From JAIOZK01 sp964468645 (lineage in GTDB: Bacteria; Bacteroidota; Bacteroidia; Bacteroidales; JAIOZK01), in contig CAYXUU010000003.1 of the NCBI GenBank assembly GCA_964468645.1, positions 124,001 to 188,000 on the forward strand: DNA of 64,000 bases. Direction: 5' to 3'. The notes below the pieces were generated by a model that was not told the DNA's origin, made no database searches, and saw only the letters and a program-made list of their open reading frames with translations. A program made the translations under genes and the position numbers. Positions 55,001 to 61,928 of this stretch are shown here, in pieces; within the stretch, counting starts at the first letter, position 1, and the number at the start of each line of letters is the position of its first letter.

Positions 55001-55813
55001 TTGCCCCCCCGTGACCGAATGACTGAAGGTAGCGCCAAAATGATGGGCACCATTAACACTTGCTGCAGCCATATTATTTGCAATGGTATTCAGGCTAACA
55101 CCTCCTTCAAGGCTTGTTCTTCCCATCTTTAAAGTATCTTCAAAAGTATGTTGTGTTACATCAAAGCTCGGAACACCAAAAGAATACTGCCTGTAAGCAA
55201 CGATATATTCCTGTCCGAATGCAGGTGTCGTATAATTTTCATTGCCATTGGGATTTACAAAAACTTTCATTTCCGGCCCACCAGGAGTTGCCGCCAACAT
55301 CATTCTTTTCACATAGCTGTGGTTACGCCGGATTTCATAATAATAGTCACTGCTGGCAGAGCTTGTCAGGCCATGATTATAAACTCCCCATCCATTCTGA
55401 TACATTTCAATTAATTCAGGCCATGTAACATTTATAGATCCATACGGGCCATTTGGATCATGGCCATCAACCGTACCATTCTGAAAGAAACTGAAGATGG
55501 AAGAGCTCATTTTGAAATTTATGTCATTACCACAACCATCTGTATAAAAGAGTCCGGGATAGGGAATACCCTCAACAATTCCACCCATTAATAAGGGGTA
55601 AGCGTGTGTGTAAATATCTTTTTTACCATCATCGAGGTGAATCCCCAGGGCGAAATCCTTATTATATCGAAGTGCTGTTTTGGTTACGCTGTAAGTTGTG
55701 GGCGGTTGTTCAAACTGAATGGTAATATAACTAACGCCAACACTTTGGGCAAAAATTGTGCATGTGCCTGATAGAAATATGATGATAAATATGTTTAACG
55801 ATAATGATCTCAT
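52025..55813 (-). CDS. Large T9SS adhesin with polysaccharide-deacetylase-like head and Ig-like repeats
   Basis: 1262 residues with a signal peptide ending CTIFAQ. Residues 40-440 resemble a NodB-type polysaccharide deacetylase: LGIHLDDG is the likely motif 1, VYNHGLTS is a partial motif 2, and VNPNGNENY lies in the usual third position. Activity is uncertain because motif 2 is weak. From about 445 there are eight 80-residue repeats of the form GNDTxICxGxCVxL...YxWSTGDTTxxIxVCPxxTTxYxV...GCxxxDSV, each with conserved Cys, then two degenerate ones. A type A T9SS sorting domain (IIYPNPAKD, YQGLYSLII) ends the protein. It is the last gene of the operon 57840-52025. Confidence 0.82.
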   Translation of the reverse strand: MRSLSLNIFIIIFLSGTCTIFAQSVGVSYITIQFEQPPTTYSVTKTALRYNKDFALGIHLDDGKKDIYTHAYPLLMGGIVEGIPYPGLFYTDGCGNDINFKMSSSIFSFFQNGTVDGHDPNGPYGSINVTWPELIEMYQNGWGVYNHGLTSSASSDYYYEIRRNHSYVKRMMLAATPGGPEMKVFVNPNGNENYTTPAFGQEYIVAYRQYSFGVPSFDVTQHTFEDTLKMGRTSLEGGVSLNTIANNMAAASVNGAHHFGATFSHSVTGGQGYSFPTFRAYMNYIEDFYGKDGADNIWLTTEEEILEYLMVNDAITVNDQLIYTDLIITFDGTLRTDLRYYATTLLIEADVAIDTIIIVGGTNNTFNGMGTNTTLINLEWDGYVRVPDSVNADYYVSIAEQTQFQHDWNIAMDYVEIIPPGDLKEYFRDRLCAIQGVIPPEGYCNCQTTCGPDTTICQGECVTLIAGEGISWEWNTGDTTQTIYVCPDTTTMYSVEVYNLVGCPSSDSATVTISYPPAGDAGNDTTICSGTCATLIATGGDHYEWSTGDTTDTITVCPLDTTTYEVTIFNEFDCFSEDSVTVNVVPSPIAHAGNDTAICLDDCVILTASGGISYIWSTGDTTASITVCPVDSTVYSVTTFGENGCFDSDTVEVFVYPLPVPEAGNDTSTCRGVPVILTASGGVSYQWSTGDTSQSIVVSPNDTTTYFVSVFNEYDCSAEDSVTVNIIRSPDPTINSGNDTTICEGDCVELHVDSTQTIMWSTGDTVPTIIVCPDTATMYYVLTINDNDCAGVDSLLVSIQEPPVPHVGPDTMICEGNCTTLEASGGAKYLWDHGDTTSSIEVCPDTTTRYYVTVFDSIGCFSRDSAIVTVNPHADIIITPDTGVCLEGCIDLSASGGTSYLWSTGQDTSDITVCPEDPKMYYVEVNNQYDCPAYDSVFVDVYTDPDPDLRNDTVICRYDCIELTAYNGVEFYWSTGDTTQTIQVCPSEVTKYYVDVTDIHGCMGFDSVRIDVMQVTPAEILNLQPVFCSNDDSVRLEAYPGPGEFSGPGVNLWEGIYYFVPTMAPLDSSEILYYYLNDNDCYSYDTAIVTVFPLPEVNLGIDTIVCNNIYLTLDAGPDKDSYLWPDGSMEQTWTFLPGDLGLGFQEVEVIVTKSGCVGFGKRLLNVIVCNPGIDEYGNVPDIIIYPNPAKDKLNVEIYEYIGNIHYEITDMIGRRMITGEIISCSEKECSRKLDTSILYQGLYSLIIIGDDFVVNTKFVISK

Positions 55814-55815
55814 TA

Positions 55816-56790
55816 TTATTTATGTCTGTATTTTGGATTATACTCCAGGTTCATCGGGTAGTACTGAAACCTTCTGGGTAAATATCTCTTTCCTATTTTC
55901 AGATCATACCCTATGCTTATTTCATGTGTGCCGGAAGTATAACGCGTAAAACCATTATTCAGGAACTCAAATGTATAGCAGACAGTGAAACTATTCATGA
56001 CATAACCCCCGACCAGAACCCCCAGTATAGTACCTTTCCTGTATAACATTCCTGCAAAGACCTTTTTTTCAAATTCTAATATGGCGTAAATGTCGAAACT
56101 TACCGGGCTGTTTTTTGTGGACCTGAAAACAAATCCGGGTTTAAGTGCCCAGCGGTTTTTAATATAAAAATTATACCACCCAAAAGCAATTATTTGTCTT
56201 TCTATTACTATCAGGTTGTTGTTGCTCTCAATGGCATATGACTTGTTGTTAACAAATAGGTTCGGAAGTGATATCCCTAAAACCAAGCTGTTGTTCTGAT
56301 ACATAATTCCAGTACCTGCATTAAATGCCGTCCCAACCAGCTGGCTTTTATTTTGAAGCAATGGATCGTCGGTATCAACAACATTAATATTCTGAAGATT
56401 AATCGAATTTTGAAATACACTGCCCCACAAACTAAAACGCAGGTAATTCTTAGGGGCAAGTTTGAGTTGGAAGGTATAGCTTAAAAGGCCATAAAAATTT
56501 CTGAAAATGCTGCTTTGATCGCTGATTACTTCAGCCCCAAACCAAACTCTTCGTTTAAACGGAATAACAATACTTGCAAAACTTGTTTGTGGAGATTGGG
56601 GCATTCCGGTCCATTGTTTTCTGTAACCAACGAAAACCTGGGAAGTGAAATTATAACCTGCTGCCGCAGGGGACAGCGTGTAAGGATTGACAAAATATTG
56701 GTTGTGCAGCGGCAATTGCTGAGCCTCAACGGCAACAGAAAAGCATATCATTAATGCCACCAGAACAATTATTTTAGTTTGCCAATTCAT
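55816..56790 (-). CDS. PorP/SprF family type IX secretion membrane protein
   Basis: 324 residues. The signal peptide ends AVEAQ. The family start QQLPLHNQYFVNPYTLSPAAAGYN is present in pieces (LPLHNQYFVNPY, LSPAAAG), followed by FVGYRKQWTGMPQSPQT and alternating beta strands of an outer-membrane barrel. Known roles: PorP and SprF proteins act with T9SS in export or attachment of partner proteins, especially those with type B sorting domains. It sits exactly between a type B protein (9-bp gap) and a type A adhesin (2-bp gap), so it is most likely the dedicated outer-membrane partner of the upstream gene product. Confidence 0.92.
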   Translation of the reverse strand: MNWQTKIIVLVALMICFSVAVEAQQLPLHNQYFVNPYTLSPAAAGYNFTSQVFVGYRKQWTGMPQSPQTSFASIVIPFKRRVWFGAEVISDQSSIFRNFYGLLSYTFQLKLAPKNYLRFSLWGSVFQNSINLQNINVVDTDDPLLQNKSQLVGTAFNAGTGIMYQNNSLVLGISLPNLFVNNKSYAIESNNNLIVIERQIIAFGWYNFYIKNRWALKPGFVFRSTKNSPVSFDIYAILEFEKKVFAGMLYRKGTILGVLVGGYVMNSFTVCYTFEFLNNGFTRYTSGTHEISIGYDLKIGKRYLPRRFQYYPMNLEYNPKYRHK

Positions 56791-56799
56791 TTTTAGTTA

Positions 56800-57840
56800 C
56801 TACCTGATAATATTTATAGGTCCTTTATAAACAGTCCCCTTATCACATTTGAGAATGTAATAATATGATCCCTCCTGTAATGGATTCCCTTCATAGGTTC
56901 CATCCCAGGTATTTTTATAATTCGAACTTTCAAAAACCTTTGCCCCCCATCTGTTTATTATTGTGGCTTCACAGGGCCCTTCGAGATCCAGGAAGGAAAT
57001 CTGCCACCTGTCGTTATATCCATCCCCATTGGGTGTAATTACATTCATAACACCGTAAGTAGGCCTTTTGTAAACAGTTACAGGAATTGAATGTGAGGCA
57101 GAACATGAGCCACTGTAAACAGTAACGGTATAAGTTCCTGAAGTCTTAATAATGATGGTGTTGCCCCAGTATCCATTCGACCACCTGATACTGTCATAAT
57201 AACCTTCAACCGTAACGATAAGACTATCACCCTCAAAAAATGCGGTATCCCCGATAAAATCGAGTATTATTTCCGGTTCATCATCAATTGTCATTTGTTT
57301 GATGATAGAATCGGTGCAACCAAGATCGGAAACTGTAATCAATTTAACATTAAATATCCCCGGTGAGGTAAATACATGTGTTGGATTTTTAATAGATACT
57401 GGTGGTGTACCATCATCAAAATCCCATATATAATCTTCAAGATCACCTTCAGGAATAGTTGACTCATTCACAAACTCGGTCAATTCATAGGTGCAGGCAT
57501 TCTGAAAACTAAAGTCAGGATCAGGAAAATAACCAATATAGATCTGTTTATAAATCGCCTCTACTAAACCACTGTCAGTGACAATCCTCATTCCAACAAC
57601 ATGATATCCTGGAGAAACAAAATAATACATTACGGTGTCTCCATTTCCATTGTCAAATGATCCATCATGGTTAAAATCCCACTCAACCTTAATGGTCTCC
57701 CCTGGAACCTGAGAAGTGTTTATCAGTGTTGTGAAATCTCCAAAACATGCATCGGAAGCAATAAAATCCAGTGTTTGTGAATTCAGTGTTGAATAACTCA
57801 CAAAAAAAATTACGACCAGATTGTAAATATAGAGCTTCAT
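56800..57840 (-). CDS. PKD-domain adhesin with type B (CHU_C) T9SS sorting domain
   Basis: 346 residues. The signal peptide ends STLNSQ. Two PKD-type domains follow (about 30-110 and 112-190, each with a WDFNHDGSFD or WDFDDGTPP core and VxGMRIVTDS / VKLITVSDLGC end). A short Ig-like domain lies at 195-255. The last 85 residues are the gliding-motility C-terminal type B signal: VITPNGDGYNDRW, INRWGAKVFES, WDGTYEGNPLQEGSYYY. It is first in an operon with the PorP/SprF gene and the large adhesin, the classical layout for type B cargo. Confidence 0.9.
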   Translation of the reverse strand: MKLYIYNLVVIFFVSYSTLNSQTLDFIASDACFGDFTTLINTSQVPGETIKVEWDFNHDGSFDNGNGDTVMYYFVSPGYHVVGMRIVTDSGLVEAIYKQIYIGYFPDPDFSFQNACTYELTEFVNESTIPEGDLEDYIWDFDDGTPPVSIKNPTHVFTSPGIFNVKLITVSDLGCTDSIIKQMTIDDEPEIILDFIGDTAFFEGDSLIVTVEGYYDSIRWSNGYWGNTIIIKTSGTYTVTVYSGSCSASHSIPVTVYKRPTYGVMNVITPNGDGYNDRWQISFLDLEGPCEATIINRWGAKVFESSNYKNTWDGTYEGNPLQEGSYYYILKCDKGTVYKGPINIIR

Positions 57841-57946
57841 TATATTTTTATATCGAACATATTAACTGCTAAAGATAATTTATAAGATTCCCATAAAAAA
57901 ACATTTCCCGCCTGAGTTTTCAACATGTTTTTAAAGCCGGATCGGG

Positions 57947-58717
57947 CTAAACCTGATTATTTAAAAACGCTGAAAGGCTATTCTTTATTTGATCTAAATA
58001 CTTCATCATTTTGACATAGTGGGAACCTTTCCAATAAATCTTATTACAGTGAAGACATTGGAAAAATTCATCGTAATATTTCCTGGTATTAGGTTTTAAG
58101 CGAGGAAGGATTTTCTCTTTGGAAACACAATTAATTTTGCCGTTACACTTCATGCACCTTGCGAAGGGATTAAATTTTTCAACAAGGTTTAAACGATGAA
58201 CAATATCCAGTAACTGGGTTTTTGGTATTTGCGACCGCACATAAACGCCATGAAGAACTTTACTGTTTTTTAATATCCCCCTGTCACGGGTCAGGATAAT
58301 TCTTTTCTGCAAACGGGCTGTTTCTATAATGGTTTTATCATCCATCCCGGGATCGTATAAAGTGTCAAATCCAAATAAACGCAGGTATCCGGCAAGTTTC
58401 CCCAGATGAACATCTGCAATAAACCTGGTATTTCGCAATGGTTCCGGTCGTAATCTGATCAGGGGCTTAATATCCAGGCTTTCAAAAACAGGATACACTG
58501 AGATCATATCATCATCCTGTGGTTTATATCCGAATCCAACTGATTTTCCATTGGCAATGATCAGGTCGATTTCAGTATGTGGGATCCCCTGAGATTCAAT
58601 GATGTCCTTTATGTCCGGTGAGCCAGAAAAGTGATGATCAAAAGTTACCTTTCTTTTGTGGCTGGGAATAAATTCATTTAGTTCTTCGTAAAACCTGATA
58701 TGTATAATTTTTGCCAA
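57947..58717 (-). CDS. Mut7-C RNase domain protein with N-terminal ubiquitin-like domain
   Basis: 256 residues. The start is TTG at 58717; the codon before it is TAA, and no ATG fits the family N-terminus (IHIRFYEELNEF). Residues 1-85 are a ThiS/ubiquitin-like fold (DDDMISVYPVFES). Residues 92-160 are a PIN-like Mut7-C core (RFIADVHLGKLAGYLRLFGFD; then LTRDRGILK). Residues 187-235 form a zinc ribbon with CMKC and CLHC. The family is thought to be an RNase with an attached beta-grasp domain, of unknown target. The gene lies 106 bp upstream (in transcription order) of the T9SS operon but is not obviously part of it. Confidence 0.9.
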   Translation of the reverse strand: MAKIIHIRFYEELNEFIPSHKRKVTFDHHFSGSPDIKDIIESQGIPHTEIDLIIANGKSVGFGYKPQDDDMISVYPVFESLDIKPLIRLRPEPLRNTRFIADVHLGKLAGYLRLFGFDTLYDPGMDDKTIIETARLQKRIILTRDRGILKNSKVLHGVYVRSQIPKTQLLDIVHRLNLVEKFNPFARCMKCNGKINCVSKEKILPRLKPNTRKYYDEFFQCLHCNKIYWKGSHYVKMMKYLDQIKNSLSAFLNNQV

Positions 58718-58888
58718 TTAATTGATCTCCTGAAAAGGTCATTCTGAATTGTAAAGATAAGTAGTAATTCAGGGGATCCTTAGGTATTGCAGGTATATTC
58801 CAAAAAAGGTGTCCCTTTTTGTAATAATTAGCGCTGTGTTTAAATTTTTTTACCTTTAGCGAATTAATCTCAACACTCAATAATCAGA

Positions 58889-61873
58889 ATGGAATCTGGC
58901 CAGAACAATCTGCTTTTTCTTCGGGATACTGCCATGGAGCTGGTTGAATTAGGCAGTGAGGAAGATATTTATAAATATACTGCTGAAAAAATTCAAATCA
59001 TCACTAACAATTCATTTATCCTGGTTAACAGCTATGACCAGCAAACAGGTAGTATCAGAATAAGAAGTTACGCTGGCATCAGTCAACTCATTACAAAAGG
59101 ATTAAAGATTCTGGGGAAAGACTTAACCGATATGAGTTTCCCCTCATATAAAAACTTTGATTTACTTAAAACAGGTAGACTTGAAAAACTGAACGACAAT
59201 ATACATAACCTTACCGCAAAGAAAGTATCCGCAAAAGTTTCAGAAAAACTCGAAAAACTAATCAATATACAGGACAGCTTTACTATTGGATTAACAAGAG
59301 GCGGAGAGCTATTTGGCAATGTATTAATCCTTACAAGAAAAGGATATTCTGATTTTGATTTACAACTTGTAGAAACTTTTGTAAAACAGGTTTCCATAAC
59401 ACTTAACAGAAGTATTGCCGAACAGGCATTAAAGGAAAGCGAAGAGTTATTCAGGCGGGCATTTACTACAATACCTGATCCCTTCTCAATCAGTGATATT
59501 AATACGGGAGAATTTGTTCTGGTTAATCAAGGATTCCTGAACGCCAGTGGTTACGATGAAAATGAAATTATCGGTAAAACATCCCATGAGCTTAAAATAT
59601 GGCAGGATATTTCAGAAAGGGCAACACTTCTCGATAAACTCAAGAGGGAAGGCTCGGTTAAGAATTTTCATGTCAGATTAAAACTCAAGAATGGCGAAGT
59701 TAAGCCGGGTTTGCTTTCTGCGAATATTATTTACTTAAAAGGTATTCCGCACCTGCTGGCAATAATTCACGATATCACAGAAATTTTAGATGCCAGAAAA
59801 ACTCAATCGGTTATATACAAAATCAACGAGGAGGCCATCAGGTCAAAAACATTAAAAGATCTTTCGATTAAAATCCAAAAGGAACTGAATACATTGATGG
59901 ATTCAGAAAATTTTTTTATTGCACTTTATGACCACAATAGCGATAAATATTCCTTCCCATATCATACCGATAACTTTGACAGGGTTGATGAAAACGAATT
60001 AATTTCTTTGCAAGATTCGCTTACTGATTATGTACGAAGGACCGGCAGGGCTGCCTTAATTACCAGAGCAGAAGAAAAAAGGCTGATGGAAAACGGAGAT
60101 GTTGGCCTGGTTGGCAAACCAGCACCTGTTTGGATGGGCGCACCACTCATCAATTCCAATACCGGATCAGTTTTCGGAGTTGTGGCTGTTCAGAGTTACA
60201 AGAATGAAGAGGCTTATAATCAGGATGACCTGAAACTTCTTGAATACGTTGCGGGGCAGATAGGAGCTCTAATAGGGAAAAAGAAAGCCGAAGAACTGCT
60301 TATTGACAGTGAACAGAAGTTAAGGAATTTTGTTGAATTAAATCCTGTTGGAATTTATTGTTTTTCATTGGCAGAACCCATTGATATAAGTGTTCCTGTT
60401 GAAAAACAAATTGATTTGTTTTTTGATGCTGTTTGCTCAGACTGTAATGATTCCTATTGTGAAATGCTGGGTGTTACCAGGGAACAAATCATCGGTTTAA
60501 GTGTAAAAGACATCATGCCCAGGGATACAACGAACATAGAATACTTCAGGAGTTTGATTGAAAATAACTACCGGCTTTCCAGCGGAATTTCACATGAATA
60601 TAATCAGAAGGGTGAAGAAAAGTTCTTTTCAAACTCAATTGTTGGTACCATAATAAATGGACAGTTGATTGAGGCATGGGGTACACAATTTGATATGACA
60701 GAACGGGTTAAAGTGGAACAGGATCTGCTCCAAGCGAAAAAAAGTGCTGAAGAATCGGATCGGCTGAAAACAGCATTTCTGGCAAATATGTCTCATGAAA
60801 TACGAACACCCATGAATGCAATTCTGGGTTTTTCGGAGTTGTTGTCCGCTCCCGATTTAAGCCAGTCCGACAGACAAAAATATATTAGCCTGATCACTCA
60901 GAATGGTGATAATCTCTTACAATTGATCGATGATATTATTGACATTGCAAAAATGGAAGCCGGGGAAATAAGGATATCAAAAACCGATTGTTATATTAAA
61001 GATATTTTCGATGAACTTATCATTGTTTTTGATGAGATCAGTAAGAAAATGGATAAACACCATATCGAACTTAAAATTGATAAAACCAATAAAGATCACT
61101 ATGTTGCAATTTATTCTGATCCTTTCAGAATAAAACAGGTCATGATAAATCTTATCAGCAATGCTTTGAAATACACCGAAACTGGCTGGGTAGCGTTCGG
61201 TTGTAATATTACTGATTACGGTGATATACGATTCTTCGTTAAAGATACCGGTAATGGTATTCCTGAAGAGAAGCAGGATGTCATTTTTGAGAGGTTTCGT
61301 CAGATCGATGAAGGCTTTACCAGGTCATCCGGTGGCACCGGGCTTGGGCTGTCTATATCCAAAAGAATGGTTGAATTGCTCGGTGGAAGTATTGGATTAG
61401 AATCTGAAGTTGGCAAAGGATCTACTTTTTATTTCATTATTCCATTTCAGGAAGCTGATGCAATTGCCTCTGTTGATGAAAAAGCCAGTGAGGGTTCTAT
61501 TTTTGACTGGAAAGACAAAAAGATACTTGTTGCTGAAGATATTGACTCAAACTATGAATTGGTAGCTGATATTTTATCCTCAACCGGAATAGAGATTATC
61601 AGGGCTATTGATGGCATTGATGCAGTCCATTTATTCCAGAAAAACAGGGATGTTAACCTCGTACTCATGGATATTCGAATGCCAAAGATGGATGGGTTTA
61701 AAGCCACCCAGCTAATTAAAGCAATCGACAGGGATATTCCGGTAATTGCTGTTACCGCTTATGCTATGGTAGAAGAATATGAACAAAGCTACGAGGCCGG
61801 CTGTGATGATCATATCACCAAACCCATAAAGATCCCTTTGTTTTTATTGAAATTGAATAAATTTCTCAATTAA
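58889..61873 (+). CDS. Soluble hybrid sensor histidine kinase (GAF-PAS-GAF-PAS-HisKA-HATPase-REC)
   Basis: 994 residues with no transmembrane segment. The domains in order are GAF (1-178), PAS (185-305), GAF (about 310-470), PAS (475-625), HisKA with the phospho-acceptor His in MSHEIRTPMN (about 635-705), HATPase_c (745-865: NLISNALKYT, DTGNGIPEE, GTGLGLSISK) and a C-terminal receiver (880-994) with the phospho-Asp in LVLMDIRMP and the Lys in ITKPIK. All catalytic boxes are intact. It probably senses an intracellular signal and passes phosphate to an output protein encoded elsewhere. It is divergent from the Mut7-C gene, with a TACCTTTA promoter-like word at 58851, and ends at a bidirectional terminator. 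Confidence 0.95.
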   Translation: MESGQNNLLFLRDTAMELVELGSEEDIYKYTAEKIQIITNNSFILVNSYDQQTGSIRIRSYAGISQLITKGLKILGKDLTDMSFPSYKNFDLLKTGRLEKLNDNIHNLTAKKVSAKVSEKLEKLINIQDSFTIGLTRGGELFGNVLILTRKGYSDFDLQLVETFVKQVSITLNRSIAEQALKESEELFRRAFTTIPDPFSISDINTGEFVLVNQGFLNASGYDENEIIGKTSHELKIWQDISERATLLDKLKREGSVKNFHVRLKLKNGEVKPGLLSANIIYLKGIPHLLAIIHDITEILDARKTQSVIYKINEEAIRSKTLKDLSIKIQKELNTLMDSENFFIALYDHNSDKYSFPYHTDNFDRVDENELISLQDSLTDYVRRTGRAALITRAEEKRLMENGDVGLVGKPAPVWMGAPLINSNTGSVFGVVAVQSYKNEEAYNQDDLKLLEYVAGQIGALIGKKKAEELLIDSEQKLRNFVELNPVGIYCFSLAEPIDISVPVEKQIDLFFDAVCSDCNDSYCEMLGVTREQIIGLSVKDIMPRDTTNIEYFRSLIENNYRLSSGISHEYNQKGEEKFFSNSIVGTIINGQLIEAWGTQFDMTERVKVEQDLLQAKKSAEESDRLKTAFLANMSHEIRTPMNAILGFSELLSAPDLSQSDRQKYISLITQNGDNLLQLIDDIIDIAKMEAGEIRISKTDCYIKDIFDELIIVFDEISKKMDKHHIELKIDKTNKDHYVAIYSDPFRIKQVMINLISNALKYTETGWVAFGCNITDYGDIRFFVKDTGNGIPEEKQDVIFERFRQIDEGFTRSSGGTGLGLSISKRMVELLGGSIGLESEVGKGSTFYFIIPFQEADAIASVDEKASEGSIFDWKDKKILVAEDIDSNYELVADILSSTGIEIIRAIDGIDAVHLFQKNRDVNLVLMDIRMPKMDGFKATQLIKAIDRDIPVIAVTAYAMVEEYEQSYEAGCDDHITKPIKIPLFLLKLNKFLN

Positions 61874-61874
61874 T

Positions 61875-61912
61875 AAAAAAGCCCTTCAGGTTTGTACCTG
61901 AAGGGCTTTTTT
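61875..61912. terminator. Bidirectional rho-independent terminator
   Basis: AAAAAAGCCCTTCAGGT pairs perfectly with ACCTGAAGGGCTTTTTT around a TTGT loop. A-run and T-run on the two sides allow it to serve the histidine kinase and the convergent T9SS gene alike. Confidence 0.92.
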
Positions 61913-61928
61913 AATTACAATGTTGGTG

